This document shows positions 25,509 to 36,068 of a DNA stretch of 64,000 bases, piece by piece (positions within the stretch are counted from its first letter, which is position 1; each line of letters begins with the position of its first letter). A program made the position numbers and the translations under genes. This DNA is from Cohnella terricola (GTDB taxonomy: Bacteria > Bacillota > Bacilli > Paenibacillales > Paenibacillaceae). The notes below the pieces were generated by a model that worked only from the letters and a program-made list of their open reading frames with translations, searched no databases and had not been told where the DNA came from. Location of the stretch: NCBI RefSeq assembly GCF_007786475.1, contig NZ_VNJJ01000004.1:1-64000 (forward strand). Reading direction: 5' to 3'.

Positions 25509-26969
25509 CTATTGATTTGTTAAGCTCTTTTTGCCTGCACGCATTTTTAACAAGCTGCGAAGCAAATCGCGTTCGAAATAATAAACGATAGCCACATACA
25601 ACAGAACGCCGGCCCCCACCTGAATCGATAAGCGGATAAATTCGGAGTCGAACGATACAAATTGATTGATGAGCAAAACGCACAAGGCCATGATCGAACT
25701 GCAAAGCAATCCTTGCGCCATACAGCCTAGGTACTGCCGCAAACACGGTCCTAATATCCGTCTAATGATAAATAAATAATGAATTACAAATAAACAGGCT
25801 TGCACGATGAGGTAAGCAATCGCAACGCCCATTACATCTCCCATATAGGCGCCGATCGCCAGTCCCGGCAGTTGAATGAACAAGCTAATCAGCGTGAACT
25901 TAAATGTAATATTTACCTGCCCTTTGGCCGCCAACAACGATGAAGAAGTCGTTAAGGATTGCATGAGCATCACACCCGACAACGCTTGTACGATCATTAT
26001 GCTTGGTTTCCATTGCGCGCCGAAGACGAGCGGAACGAAAACATGGGCAGTAACCATTAGACCGAAAAAAATAGGTGGACTAATGTAACTGATCATGCCC
26101 ATCATTTGGAAGTACCCTTTCCTTAGCAGATCCATTTGGTTTTGGATTTTGGCATAGATCGGAAGCGAGACTTGCCAGATCATCGGATTTAATTTCTGCA
26201 TCGGCAACATGCATAATTGGTAGGCGAACATATAGTAACCAAGCGCCTCGGCGCCTAAAGTGCTTCCTAGAATCAAGTAGTCGAGTCTGGAATTCACCGT
26301 ATTTAATACGCTCGTTCCCGTCTGATAGATCCCGAAGCTCATGTACTCTTTTACATCCGTCCAACTGAAATGCAGCGTCGGCTTCCATATTCGCAGCCCG
26401 ATTATAACCAGACCCGCGGACTTTACCGAAACATTGACCAGAAAGGACCAGACTAACGCATAGACACCATAACCCATATAAGCCCCGACCACCGCAACTA
26501 GTACGCTGACGATTTGGGATAAGATTTCGACTTTTGTCGTAGCGTCAAATGTAATTTCCTTCTGATATAAAATTTGAAATTGTTGACCGATGGCCGGTAT
26601 CACGCAAATAAACGCCATCCAATGAACCAATTCGACTAACCTGGGTTCTTGATAAAACCATGCGATGAGAGGGGCGAGCAACCATACCGTCAAACAAACC
26701 GCGCTGCTAATCATGATATTTAGAATATAAAGGCTCGACAGATGATTGTTGGAGATTTCTTGGCGCTGAATGATCGCATTGGAAAATCCCATATCGCAAA
26801 AACCCATAGATATATTCACGATGGCCATAATCATCGCCATAAGCCCATAATCGGAAGGCTCTAATATGCGGGAAACGATGATGAATTGAAGCAGTTGAAA
26901 AACCGTAATGCAGATTGAAGCTGCGCTGTACCACTTAATTGCCGTAATGCCTTTACTTCTTAATGTCAT
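25509..26969 (-). CDS. wzx: Polysaccharide repeat-unit flippase (Wzx, MOP family)
   Basis: The 486-residue protein has about 12-14 predicted membrane helices, the N-terminal ITAIKWYSAASICITVFQLL and the loop ISMGFCDMGFSNAIIQRQ that is typical of the WzxC/TuaB branch. It flips undecaprenyl-linked oligosaccharide to the outer face. The ATG at 26969 overlaps the rmd stop as ATGA and is chosen over a GTG 18 bases upstream. Confidence 0.9.
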   Translation of the reverse strand: MTLRSKGITAIKWYSAASICITVFQLLQFIIVSRILEPSDYGLMAMIMAIVNISMGFCDMGFSNAIIQRQEISNNHLSSLYILNIMISSAVCLTVWLLAPLIAWFYQEPRLVELVHWMAFICVIPAIGQQFQILYQKEITFDATTKVEILSQIVSVLVAVVGAYMGYGVYALVWSFLVNVSVKSAGLVIIGLRIWKPTLHFSWTDVKEYMSFGIYQTGTSVLNTVNSRLDYLILGSTLGAEALGYYMFAYQLCMLPMQKLNPMIWQVSLPIYAKIQNQMDLLRKGYFQMMGMISYISPPIFFGLMVTAHVFVPLVFGAQWKPSIMIVQALSGVMLMQSLTTSSSLLAAKGQVNITFKFTLISLFIQLPGLAIGAYMGDVMGVAIAYLIVQACLFVIHYLFIIRRILGPCLRQYLGCMAQGLLCSSIMALCVLLINQFVSFDSEFIRLSIQVGAGVLLYVAIVYYFERDLLRSLLKMRAGKKSLTNQ

Positions 26970-27901
26970 ATCTTTCTTCGCCACCACTCAAGAGTTTCAA
27001 ATAAACTATCCTCGAATTTTCTAGTTGGCTTCCATCCCGTTGCCCGGTTCAGCTTATGCGAAGCCCCGACGAACAAAGGCACTTCCGATTTTCTAAGCCT
27101 TGAGGGGTCTGTTTGAATCTCAACGGGAATTTTAGAATGCGAAATAAAGAAGTCCAATACTTCTCTAATCGTTACGGGAATGCCGGAGCAAACATTGTAA
27201 ACGCCTGAACTAACCTCCGCTTCCATAAGTCTGACGTATGCGTCCACGACATCGCGCACATCCGTAAAGTCTCTTCTCGCCGATAAATCTCCGACACGAA
27301 TGACGGAGGAGGACTTTTCGTTCTCTATGCGAGCAATTTGAGAAGCAAAATCGCTGATAACGAAGCCTTCCGATTGTCCCGGACCGAAATGGTTAAAGGG
27401 TCTGACATGAATTACATTCAATTGCTCGCGGTGTGCAACTTGCATCGCCAGTTGTCCTGCAGCCAGCTTGCTCGTTGCATAGGGATTCTGGGGTTGGCAT
27501 GCATGTTCTTCCGATAAAGGTTCGCCTAATTTACCGGTCAATCCATATTCCTCGCCAGAGCCCACCGTAATGACTTTCGCCCTAGGTACAAATCGGATCG
27601 CGGCCTCGATCAAGGCAAGGGTATACTCGGTATTGATATGGAGCGTTGTTATCGGGTCATGCCATGCCTCTTTGACAATGCTTTGGGCTGCCAAGTGAAT
27701 AATCCCTTCCGGTCGGCTTCTTTCAATCACATCGAAAAGCATGGATCTATCCGATAGGTCAAAGATCAGGTTTTTTACGGGGGTCTGAAATGCGCCGGCC
27801 TTATTACGCATGCAGGCATATACCTCATGGCCCCTATTCGCTAATTCCGCAACCACATGCTGCCCAACAAAACCGTTAGCGCCAGTAATTAGAATTCGCA
27901 T
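26966..27901 (-). CDS. rmd: GDP-4-dehydro-6-deoxy-D-mannose reductase
   Basis: The 311-residue extended SDR reduces the Gmd product, giving GDP-D-rhamnose. Rossmann motif ITGANGFVGQHV, VGSGEEYG, the catalytic NPYATSK and HVRPFNHFGPGQ, followed by SARRDFTDVRDVVDAY, match Rmd rather than fucose synthase. It lies 27 bases after gmd, so the pair is a unit. The exact stereochemistry is inferred from family. Confidence 0.88.
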   Translation of the reverse strand: MRILITGANGFVGQHVVAELANRGHEVYACMRNKAGAFQTPVKNLIFDLSDRSMLFDVIERSRPEGIIHLAAQSIVKEAWHDPITTLHINTEYTLALIEAAIRFVPRAKVITVGSGEEYGLTGKLGEPLSEEHACQPQNPYATSKLAAGQLAMQVAHREQLNVIHVRPFNHFGPGQSEGFVISDFASQIARIENEKSSSVIRVGDLSARRDFTDVRDVVDAYVRLMEAEVSSGVYNVCSGIPVTIREVLDFFISHSKIPVEIQTDPSRLRKSEVPLFVGASHKLNRATGWKPTRKFEDSLFETLEWWRRKI

Positions 27902-27928
27902 TGGTTTGCTCCTAGCTCATAGATTCTA

Positions 27929-28936
<1,008 letters not shown>

Positions 28937-30082
28937 TTAGTTAATTTCCCTATCCCATTTCGCTTTATAAAGCTCATATTGTTCGAGTACGTACTGACGA
29001 AACTCATGGCGAAATCTCTCGGACGAGAATCGCATTGCGTTTTCTCTGCAAGCTTGCGGAGTCATCTTGTTTTTTTCTTGTTCAAATTGCTGAACGGACG
29101 CTACTAACGAAGGCAGCGTTTGTTCGTAAAAAAAAACGCCCGTAGGCGTTTGTCTGTCCAAGCCGCGAATCGTCTCCAACACGCCTCCTTTTCCAAAAGC
29201 GATAACCGGCGTTCCGCACGCTTGCGCTTCTACCGGAGCGATGCCGAAGTCCTCTTCCGCGGCGAAAACAAACGCTTGCGCGCGTTGCATATATTCCTTC
29301 AATACATGAAATGGCTGATATCCTAGTATCGTTACGTTCTTTCCCGCCTTCGATCGAATTTTCTTGTACTCCGGGCCGTCACCAATAACGATTAATTTCT
29401 TATCGGGCATAAGCGAAAAAGCCTCGACGATTAGATCCATCCGCTTGTACGGAACCATCCGGGAGGCGGTTAAATAAAACTCTTCTTTCGTTTCGTAATA
29501 GGAAAAGGCATTTACGTCTACGGGCGGGTAAATCACGGCGGATTCCCTGCGGTATACCTTCCAAATTCGACGCGAAATGAACTTTGAGTTGGCAATAAAA
29601 TGATTAACACCATCTGCTGTTCGATAATCCCACAGCCGAATTTTATGCAGCATCCACTTGGCTAATAAACCCTTAAAGCCCTTATCCAGTCCGGACTCCT
29701 TCAAATATTGATGCTGTAAGTCCCAAGCATATCGAATAGGAGAATGGCACATGCTCAGATGCAACTGATCGGGTCCGGTAATAACGCCCTTTGCTACAGC
29801 GTAGGAATTCGAGATCACCAGATCGTAGCCGGATAAATCGAATTGCTCGACCGCAAGCGGCATAATTGAAAGATATTGCCGATATTTTACTTTCGCAAAC
29901 GGAAGATTCTGAATAAAAGAGGTGTTGACCGTTTTCCCGTTAAGGAAGCCACGTTGATCTTGCGGTATAAAGTCTACTACGCTAAATACATCCGCTTCCG
30001 GGTACAACAGCAGCAGTTGCTCCAATACTCTTTCCGCTCCGCCATAAACCGTCAGCCAGTCGTGGATGATGGCAATTCGCAC
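28937..30082 (-). CDS. Glycosyltransferase, GT4 family (WbaZ/mannosyltransferase-like)
   Basis: The 381-residue protein begins [18 protein letters not shown] and contains SMCHSPIRYAWDL, FIANSKFISRRIWKVY and the donor-site FAAEEDFGIAPVEAQACGTP, a set typical of WbaZ-like mannosyl- or rhamnosyltransferases. The GTG at 30082 has GGGAGGTG upstream and is preferred. The longer frame from 30133 runs back into the previous gene, which it overlaps by 31 bases. Confidence 0.88.
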   Translation of the reverse strand: MRIAIIHDWLTVYGGAERVLEQLLLLYPEADVFSVVDFIPQDQRGFLNGKTVNTSFIQNLPFAKVKYRQYLSIMPLAVEQFDLSGYDLVISNSYAVAKGVITGPDQLHLSMCHSPIRYAWDLQHQYLKESGLDKGFKGLLAKWMLHKIRLWDYRTADGVNHFIANSKFISRRIWKVYRRESAVIYPPVDVNAFSYYETKEEFYLTASRMVPYKRMDLIVEAFSLMPDKKLIVIGDGPEYKKIRSKAGKNVTILGYQPFHVLKEYMQRAQAFVFAAEEDFGIAPVEAQACGTPVIAFGKGGVLETIRGLDRQTPTGVFFYEQTLPSLVASVQQFEQEKNKMTPQACRENAMRFSSERFRHEFRQYVLEQYELYKAKWDREIN

Positions 30083-31170
30083 TTCAGCACCTCCCGGATC
30101 ACGGTCATCGTCTCGCTCGCGCATTTCTCCCATGTAAACTGTTTGGCCCGCTTCAAACCTTTAGTTCGAAGCTTATCCCTTAAATCGGGATCATTCATCA
30201 ACTGCCGAATCTTCTCCGCGATGTTCTTCGGGCTATGCGGGTCGCAATAAAGCGCGGCATCGCCGCATACTTCGGGCAACGATGCCGCATCCGAAACGAT
30301 GACAGGACAACCCGATGCCATCGCTTCAAGTGGCGGGAGACCGAAACCCTCGTAATAAGAAGGATAAATAAAACAGTCCGCGCTTTCATAAAGCGCGCGC
30401 AACTCACTGTCATTTACGTATCCTAAATAACGATAATCGCTTAGATCCAGCGGATCGGACGAGCCAAAAACTTTGGGATTCGTTCCTCCCGCGATCACGA
30501 TATCAAAATCCGGCTCATCCATCAGCTCTATGGCCCGTATAATCGAACGGAAGTTTTTATTCGGACTCATAGAACTAACCGCAAGAATAAAGGATTTCTG
30601 GCCTTTTATTTTCGCTATGTAATTCAAGTCCAAGTCCTGATCGTGAATATGTTCTTTGCCAAGATAAATCGATTGTATTTTGGATGGCTTTATTTTGCAG
30701 TATCGAACGATTTCCTGTTTCGAGAACTGGGAATCCGTGATGATTCGCTTCGAGGTTGTTCCCGCTATTCTAAACAACAATTTATACCATGCTCTGAACG
30801 CCAAAGAATACGTCTGCGGAACGGCATATACCGATACGTCGTGAATCGTTATGATTTGATTTATCTTCAGGATAGGAGCGGTGTTGCACAAATTGATCAG
30901 AAGCCCATTCCTGGCGTAAAAGGGCAATTCGAATTGTTCCCAGAGGTGCCCTTCTAAGAACCCTACTTTCCTGATTTGAATATGCTTGAGGTTAATTTGC
31001 TGGATTTGACTTGGAGGGGTCAATAAAATAAACGTCAATTCACCGGTACCGAGCTCCCCTCGATCAATCAGGCAGTCGATCGATTTTACCAACTCTATGG
31101 CATATCGCTGAACGCCTGTAACGGATTGCGTCAAAAATCGGGCGTTAATATAGACTTTTTGCGTTCCCAT
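30052..31170 (-). CDS. Glycosyltransferase, GT4 family
   Basis: The 372-residue protein opens [17 protein letters not shown], a hallmark of mannosyl/rhamnosyltransferases of this branch, has [11 protein letters not shown] and [11 protein letters not shown], and the donor site [21 protein letters not shown]. It overlaps both neighbouring genes (26 bases at the 5' end and 31 at the 3' end), consistent with tight translational coupling. Confidence 0.9.
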   Translation of the reverse strand: MGTQKVYINARFLTQSVTGVQRYAIELVKSIDCLIDRGELGTGELTFILLTPPSQIQQINLKHIQIRKVGFLEGHLWEQFELPFYARNGLLINLCNTAPILKINQIITIHDVSVYAVPQTYSLAFRAWYKLLFRIAGTTSKRIITDSQFSKQEIVRYCKIKPSKIQSIYLGKEHIHDQDLDLNYIAKIKGQKSFILAVSSMSPNKNFRSIIRAIELMDEPDFDIVIAGGTNPKVFGSSDPLDLSDYRYLGYVNDSELRALYESADCFIYPSYYEGFGLPPLEAMASGCPVIVSDAASLPEVCGDAALYCDPHSPKNIAEKIRQLMNDPDLRDKLRTKGLKRAKQFTWEKCASETMTVIREVLKCELPSSTTG

Positions 31171-32404
31171 TTATCCGGACCCCATCCACGTTTTTGTTTT
31201 GGTTTAATAACTTATTGTAGGCGATCCCTAGAAATAGCCACGTCGGCAAATATGCAAATTCGGAAACGGCCATCATCATCGTGACATAAAGGACAATCAA
31301 CAATATTTTGATCCCTTTATTTTCATATGTTCTCTCCAACTTTAAGAGCGGAAGCAGAAAAATAAGGCTAAATAAAAGAACGCCAATTAAACCGATATTC
31401 ACCAATAATGTGCTGAACATGTCCGTGGATCGGATGACTCCGAATCCAATGCCGAACAATTTATTGATAAAGGGTAAATGATTATAGAAGTCCAAATGGA
31501 TGTCTAAGCTATTTTGCCGTTCTGTACCAGACACATTATTCGTAAAAAATTTGTCCAAAACAAACAGCTTCACGTAATTGCTTATCGGGTTGTATAGGAT
31601 TAGACCTAAAATCAAACTAAAAATCGGCAGGCTGGCATTAAACTTATCTTCAAACCTAAAAAAGAAAAGAACACAAGCTCCATATAAAATAATTCCGATA
31701 TAAGCGGTCGTTGATGTCGTTAATAGAAGGGATAACAATAGGACAAGTTGCGTTTTGGTGCGGCGCTTATGCAAAGCGTAAATCCAGTAGGGGAGCAAAG
31801 TAAAAGCCGCCATACTCGGTTCGCCCGTCAGACTTTTTAGCCTCTCGATCGTTAGTGCCCCGACTTGAGTCGTTTGGAACCAGCTGCCGGAATGCTCTCC
31901 GAACATTCGATTGCTTATAAAATCGCCATTCGTATGAAACAGTTGAAAATAAGTCACTTCGTATAGTCCGTAAAAAGCAATGATTAAAGCCCCTAAAAAG
32001 ATATACCGGTCCCACGATTGTTTATAAAAGCTCTTCGCGAAGAAAAAGGTCAAAGCACCCGAAAATAAATAAATCGATTGGGTGATTGAGCTGCTCCTGA
32101 AAAATAAACCGTCACTGTCCGGATCGATGAGAACAATTCCGCTCAAATTCACCGAACGACTATAAAGCAGACCAAATTGACTCATGAAATAGACCAACAC
32201 GTACAGGGATAAAAAGATAATCAGATGATTCATATATGTTCTTTCCCTAAAAACGGAGCCAATCAATACGACTAGAATGGAAAACAATGCAAATACGTAA
32301 GCGATCGTCGTTCCTTGTACGGACGGTAAAATTAAAAACGATGTAATCGGCAAGAAAAGAGCCCAGATATAAAAGTATCTATGGATCAATACGGAATAAG
32401 TCAT
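31145..32404 (-). CDS. wzy: O-antigen-polymerase-like membrane protein (probable Wzy)
   Basis: The 419-residue protein is almost wholly hydrophobic with about 11-12 membrane helices and one larger outside loop (around residues 145-190, FGEHSGSWFQTTQ to LTGEPSMAAFTLLP). Sequence is poorly conserved in this class; topology, the Gly-Glu-Pro-Ser motif and position in the operon support polymerase. It is also unusually AT-rich in codon use compared with flanking housekeeping genes. Confidence 0.75.
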   Translation of the reverse strand: MTYSVLIHRYFYIWALFLPITSFLILPSVQGTTIAYVFALFSILVVLIGSVFRERTYMNHLIIFLSLYVLVYFMSQFGLLYSRSVNLSGIVLIDPDSDGLFFRSSSITQSIYLFSGALTFFFAKSFYKQSWDRYIFLGALIIAFYGLYEVTYFQLFHTNGDFISNRMFGEHSGSWFQTTQVGALTIERLKSLTGEPSMAAFTLLPYWIYALHKRRTKTQLVLLLSLLLTTSTTAYIGIILYGACVLFFFRFEDKFNASLPIFSLILGLILYNPISNYVKLFVLDKFFTNNVSGTERQNSLDIHLDFYNHLPFINKLFGIGFGVIRSTDMFSTLLVNIGLIGVLLFSLIFLLPLLKLERTYENKGIKILLIVLYVTMMMAVSEFAYLPTWLFLGIAYNKLLNQNKNVDGVRINGNAKSLY

Positions 32405-32434
32405 CTTGAATGTCCCCTATTATTATCCTGGCTA

Positions 32435-33124
32435 TTATAATGCGTCTTTAGATCCGAGCAGAACTCTGCATGTCTTCGCCATAATCTTTAAGTCCACCGC
32501 TAAATTTCGATTCGATATATATTCTAGATCCAACTCCACCATCTCATTAAAACCTAATCTGCTTCTGCCGTTTATTTGCCATAAGCCGGTGCAGCCCGGT
32601 TTTACGAGCAATCGTTGCATATCATAAGCGGAATACTCTCTTATTTCTCTTGGCAAAGGTGGTCTTGGTCCCACAAGGCTCATATCGCCTTTCAATACGT
32701 TCCAAAATTGCGGAAATTCATCTATACTGGTCCTCCGAATGATTTTTCCTACTTTTGTGATCCGGGGATCGTTTTTCATCTTGAACATGGCTCCGCTCAC
32801 ATCGTTTTTCTCTATTAAGGATTGCAGCAGTTCCTCCGCGTTGGGCACCATAGAACGAAATTTATACATCCTGAACGCTTTGCCGTCTTTGCCGATTCTA
32901 ATTTGAGCAAAAAAAATAGAACCCTTCGGGTCCTCTAGTTTAAGCAAAATTCCAATAAGTATAAAAACGGGAAGCAACAATACAATTCCGGCGAATGAAC
33001 AAACCATATCTAATGCTCTTTTGCCAATCAAATACGAGGTACTCTCTTTCTTCCGCTTGCCGATTTGTGTCTTTGCGCTATAGCGTTGTATGTCCACTGC
33101 CAAGTCATACTCGTTTATACTCAT
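32435..33124 (-). CDS. Undecaprenyl-phosphate sugar phosphotransferase (initiating enzyme)
   Basis: The 229-residue monotopic phosphoglycosyltransferase puts the first sugar phosphate on undecaprenyl phosphate. After one membrane-embedded helix (LDMVCSFAGIVLLLPVFILI) come FFAQIRIGKDGKAFRMYKFR, RRTSIDEFPQFWNVLKG, MSLVGPRPPLPRE and KPGCTGLWQINGRS, the full bacterial sugar transferase signature, with the catalytic Asp-Glu pair in the SIDEFPQ stretch. It lacks the large N-terminal domain of WbaP. Confidence 0.94.
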   Translation of the reverse strand: MSINEYDLAVDIQRYSAKTQIGKRKKESTSYLIGKRALDMVCSFAGIVLLLPVFILIGILLKLEDPKGSIFFAQIRIGKDGKAFRMYKFRSMVPNAEELLQSLIEKNDVSGAMFKMKNDPRITKVGKIIRRTSIDEFPQFWNVLKGDMSLVGPRPPLPREIREYSAYDMQRLLVKPGCTGLWQINGRSRLGFNEMVELDLEYISNRNLAVDLKIMAKTCRVLLGSKDAL

Positions 33125-33142
33125 GATTCCGCTCCTGTCTTC

Positions 33143-34027
33143 CTATACTGAAATACGGCTTCTTTTTATCATTTCTTCTAACGAATTTAATAGCGTTATT
33201 CGAAGATCCTTATTCATTAAGGCAAACTCAATCGAAGTTAATATATATCCGAGCTTATCTCCGACATCATAACGGGTGCCCTCGTATTGATAGGCATATA
33301 CGTCTTCGACTTCTGCCAGCTTTTGAATCGCATCCGTCAACTGAATTTCGCCGTTCGCTCCGGTCTCGGCCCTTTCCAAAAAGTCGAATATGTTCGGTGT
33401 AAGAATATATCTTCCCATGATGGCCAAATTCGATGGAGCCTGTTCCTTCGCCGGCTTTTCGATTAACCGTTTTGCCTTATAAAGTCTGCCGTATTGTTCG
33501 ACAGGGTCCAATATTCCATAACGGCTTACGTCATCCTCCAAAACGGGTTGTACCGCAACGATGGAATTTTGGATGAATTCGAATTTATTGATCATTTGCA
33601 ACAAACAAGGAGTGTCCGCTTTAATAATATCGTCACCAAGCAACACGGCAAACGGTTCATGCCCGACGAACTTGCGGGCGCACCAGACTGCGTGCCCTAA
33701 TCCTTTCGGCTCCTTCTGACGAATATAATGAATGTCCACGATTCTCGAGGAGCGCTTCACTTCTTCTAACAGTTCCAACTTCTTTCTTTCCAACAATGCT
33801 TGCTCTAGTTCGAATGCATTGTCGAAGTGATCCTCGATTGCCCGTTTACCTCTGCCGGTAACGATCAGAATGTCCTCAATGCCTGATTCGACTGCTTCTT
33901 CTACGATATATTGAATCGTGGGTTTATCTACAATAGGCAGCATTTCCTTGGGCATTGCTTTCGTTGCAGGGAGGAATCGCGTACCCAATCCCGCAGCAGG
34001 GATGATTGCTTTTCTTACTTTCTTCAT
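33143..34027 (-). CDS. galU: UTP-glucose-1-phosphate uridylyltransferase
   Basis: The 294-residue enzyme makes UDP-glucose. Signature elements are [69 protein letters not shown] and GRYILTP. The ATG at 34027 has GGGAGGAA upstream; the longer frame lacks this. Being within the EPS operon it probably serves the GT8 enzyme and the initiating transferase. Confidence 0.95.
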   Translation of the reverse strand: MKKVRKAIIPAAGLGTRFLPATKAMPKEMLPIVDKPTIQYIVEEAVESGIEDILIVTGRGKRAIEDHFDNAFELEQALLERKKLELLEEVKRSSRIVDIHYIRQKEPKGLGHAVWCARKFVGHEPFAVLLGDDIIKADTPCLLQMINKFEFIQNSIVAVQPVLEDDVSRYGILDPVEQYGRLYKAKRLIEKPAKEQAPSNLAIMGRYILTPNIFDFLERAETGANGEIQLTDAIQKLAEVEDVYAYQYEGTRYDVGDKLGYILTSIEFALMNKDLRITLLNSLEEMIKRSRISV

Positions 34028-34049
34028 TCGAATTTCCTCCCGTTTTCGA

Positions 34050-34811
34050 TTAGATCTGATGGTTGACTCCATGCTGAACAGATTCAATCCCGACTTTTTT
34101 CTTTGAATACGCGGAGTTCTCTTTCCATTCCGAAGCTCTTGCTTTTGCTACCAATGCCAAAGTCGGCTTTCCAAGATAGGCTGTAACATCCTCTTCGGAT
34201 TTGATCGTATCATCGAGATATTCCCGCAAGAAGATGATTCCGAGCGAGATGATTAACGAGATGACGAAAGCGATGAAATTTTTAATCAGTAAACTTGGGG
34301 AAACCGAATCAGCGTGATCCGATGCATTCGCCTCGCTTAATATCGTCACGTTATCCACATTCATGATTGCGGTTATTTCTGCTTTAAATACTTCCGAAAT
34401 TGCATTTACGATTTGTACCGCCTGATCTAGGGAATAGTCCCGAATCGTAATGCTCATGACTTGCGAATCCTTAGAAGCTCCCACCTTTACATCGTCAATA
34501 AGCTCCTTGGTCGTTCTATGGAATTCCGGATGGCTCACAACCACTTTCTCCATAATTGCAGGAGTTTTGATAATATCTTTATACGTATTAATAAGCATAA
34601 TATTGGAGCTGATCTCGCTAGAGTCTAACCTAACTGGACCTACCGCTCGGGTCGAGCTGTTCACGATGAGTTTCGTACTCGCCTCGTAAAGCGGTTGAGC
34701 CGCGAAGAAGTCATACGCTGTTATCGACCCGCAACAGAGAACGACCATGACAATGATGACCCACCATTTTTGGGCGATAATACTCAAATACCCTTTGATG
34801 TCAAGTTCCAT
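34050..34811 (-). CDS. Wzz/CapA-type chain-length and BY-kinase modulator
   Basis: The 253-residue protein has an N-terminal membrane helix (residues about 14-36, [15 protein letters not shown]), an extracellular Wzz domain and a C-terminal helix (about 187-208). A short cytoplasmic tail after it ([16 protein letters not shown]) activates the separate tyrosine kinase in Gram-positive systems. Partner of the kinase encoded just upstream. Confidence 0.9.
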   Translation of the reverse strand: MELDIKGYLSIIAQKWWVIIVMVVLCCGSITAYDFFAAQPLYEASTKLIVNSSTRAVGPVRLDSSEISSNIMLINTYKDIIKTPAIMEKVVVSHPEFHRTTKELIDDVKVGASKDSQVMSITIRDYSLDQAVQIVNAISEVFKAEITAIMNVDNVTILSEANASDHADSVSPSLLIKNFIAFVISLIISLGIIFLREYLDDTIKSEEDVTAYLGKPTLALVAKARASEWKENSAYSKKKVGIESVQHGVNHQI

Positions 34812-34839
34812 TATTACCTCCGGCCTCGATTGTTATGGG

Positions 34840-35541
34840 TTAATTTCGATTGCTTTTTTCACCTGCATAATAATAGGAATAAACGGCATCGCTCTTCTTC
34901 GGTTGAATCTTATTTAATAACACGCCCATGATGTTTGCATTTACGTACTGCAACCGTTCAATTACCTTTTGGGCCATTTTTCGTTTCACCTTTCCGGATC
35001 TCAACACGATTAATACTCCATCGCATTTGGTAGCCAACACTTGCGCATCCGTTACCGCGAGCACCGGAGGCGAATCCACGATGACGATATCAAACTGTTC
35101 CTTCAACTCCGTCAAGAGCTGGCTCATGCGGTTCGAAGAAAGCATTTCTGCCGGATTAGGAGGATTCGATCCAGCGGGAAGCAACGTCAAATGTTCGATA
35201 TACGTATCGAGCAAACATTGCCGCAACGGTGCCTGACCCGCCAGCGTGTTCGATAGTCCCACACGATTCGATTTCATTAAGTAGTAATGCTGCGTGGGGC
35301 TCCTCATATCGGCATCAACGATGACTACGCTTCTGCCTTCTTGAGCGAAGGTTACTGCCAAATTGACACATGTCGTCGACTTCCCCGCGCCCGGATCAGG
35401 GGATGTGACAAGAATGCTGCGCACCGGGCTGTCTATTGATGAAAACTGTATATTCGTTCTTAGCATTCTATAGGATTCGGATATGGGCGACCTAGGATTA
35501 TCATGAGCGATAATTCTATGGTTTTTGGCTCCAATCGACAT
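34840..35541 (-). CDS. BY-type tyrosine kinase (CapB/CpsD/EpsB)
   Basis: The 233-residue cytoplasmic kinase has Walker A SPDPGAGKSTT, Walker A' VVIVDADMRSP, Walker B IVIVDSPP and a C-terminal tyrosine cluster YSYYYAG for autophosphorylation. It couples phosphorylation to chain length control. The ATG at 35541 is best placed behind CAGGTGA; upstream GTG and ATG codons at 35553 and 35550 are alternatives. The kinase gene precedes the modulator gene, the reverse of the common capA-capB order. It is the first gene after a leader of about 350 nt. Confidence 0.92.
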   Translation of the reverse strand: MSIGAKNHRIIAHDNPRSPISESYRMLRTNIQFSSIDSPVRSILVTSPDPGAGKSTTCVNLAVTFAQEGRSVVIVDADMRSPTQHYYLMKSNRVGLSNTLAGQAPLRQCLLDTYIEHLTLLPAGSNPPNPAEMLSSNRMSQLLTELKEQFDIVIVDSPPVLAVTDAQVLATKCDGVLIVLRSGKVKRKMAQKVIERLQYVNANIMGVLLNKIQPKKSDAVYSYYYAGEKSNRN

Positions 35542-35778
35542 TTTGGACATCACCTGCTTCGTTCATTATTCGTCTGGCATATCCGAAATGATTTTCAGAT
35601 TCGTTGTAAACGTTTATATGAATCGCAGACAATAAGATTAAATCCGCGACGAGTCGTATTCACAAGACATTAAGCGTTATTTGTAATAAAGCGAAAGGCG
35701 CGTCTCTTCAAAATAAAACAATCGTCGATCGATACTAACGAAAATAGATACGATACGGGGCATTCAACCCCCCCTCAC

Positions 35779-35830
35779 AACACACCACCGACGCTTTACG
35801 TCTAAGGCTGTTTACAGCCCACAGTGTGCT
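35779..35830 (-). other. Predicted three-way junction in the EPS leader RNA
   Basis: In the minus-strand transcript AGCACAC (35824-35830) can pair with GUGUGUU (35779-35785). It encloses two perfect hairpins, GGCUG/CAGCC (35806-35819) and GACG/CGUC (35790-35802). A GGGG/CCCC hairpin follows at about 35757-35771. No known riboswitch class fits what I can see. The rest of the leader down to the kinase gene is AT-rich without clear structure. Confidence 0.5.
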
Positions 35831-35873
35831 CGAGTACCTACGATGATAAAGGTGTAGTAGGTATTACCTCATA

Positions 35874-35888
35874 TATACAAAATGTATC
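35874..35888. promoter_or_regulatory. Operator copy 2 at the main EPS promoter
   Basis: TATAC-AAAAT-GTATC, one mismatch from GATAC-N5-GTATC, centred 28 bp downstream of the spacer operator and overlapping the expected transcription start. Confidence 0.65.
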
Positions 35889-35894
35889 ATAACC

Positions 35895-35923
35895 AATATA
35901 TGATACAATCTGTATACAGTCAA
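35895..35923 (-). promoter_or_regulatory. Main EPS promoter with operator in the spacer
   Basis: On the minus strand TTGACT (35918-35923) and TATATT (35895-35900) are 17 bases apart. The spacer holds the palindrome GATAC-AATCT-GTATA (plus-strand 35902-35916), one mismatch from the consensus. It drives the 13-gene stretch from the BY-kinase to the GT4 gene ending at 21870 and perhaps beyond. Confidence 0.8.
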
Positions 35924-35977
35924 GTTGGTTTTTTTCACTCTTTTCAAAGTGCGGCTGCCTCGCGTTGATCATCATAA

Positions 35978-36026
35978 AAAGACTGCGCCTCCCCCTCTTG
36001 TATCGAGTGGTAAACGCAGCCTTTTC
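35978..36026 (-). terminator. Probable terminator of the ABC exporter operon
   Basis: On the minus strand AGGCTGCG and CGCAGTCT can pair (one G-U) around a 27-base loop and are followed by TTTTT. It lies between the permease stop and the EPS promoter. Confidence 0.65.
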
Positions 36027-36068
36027 ATTTAATGCTGACTAATATTATTTCCTATTCGAACCTATTCA

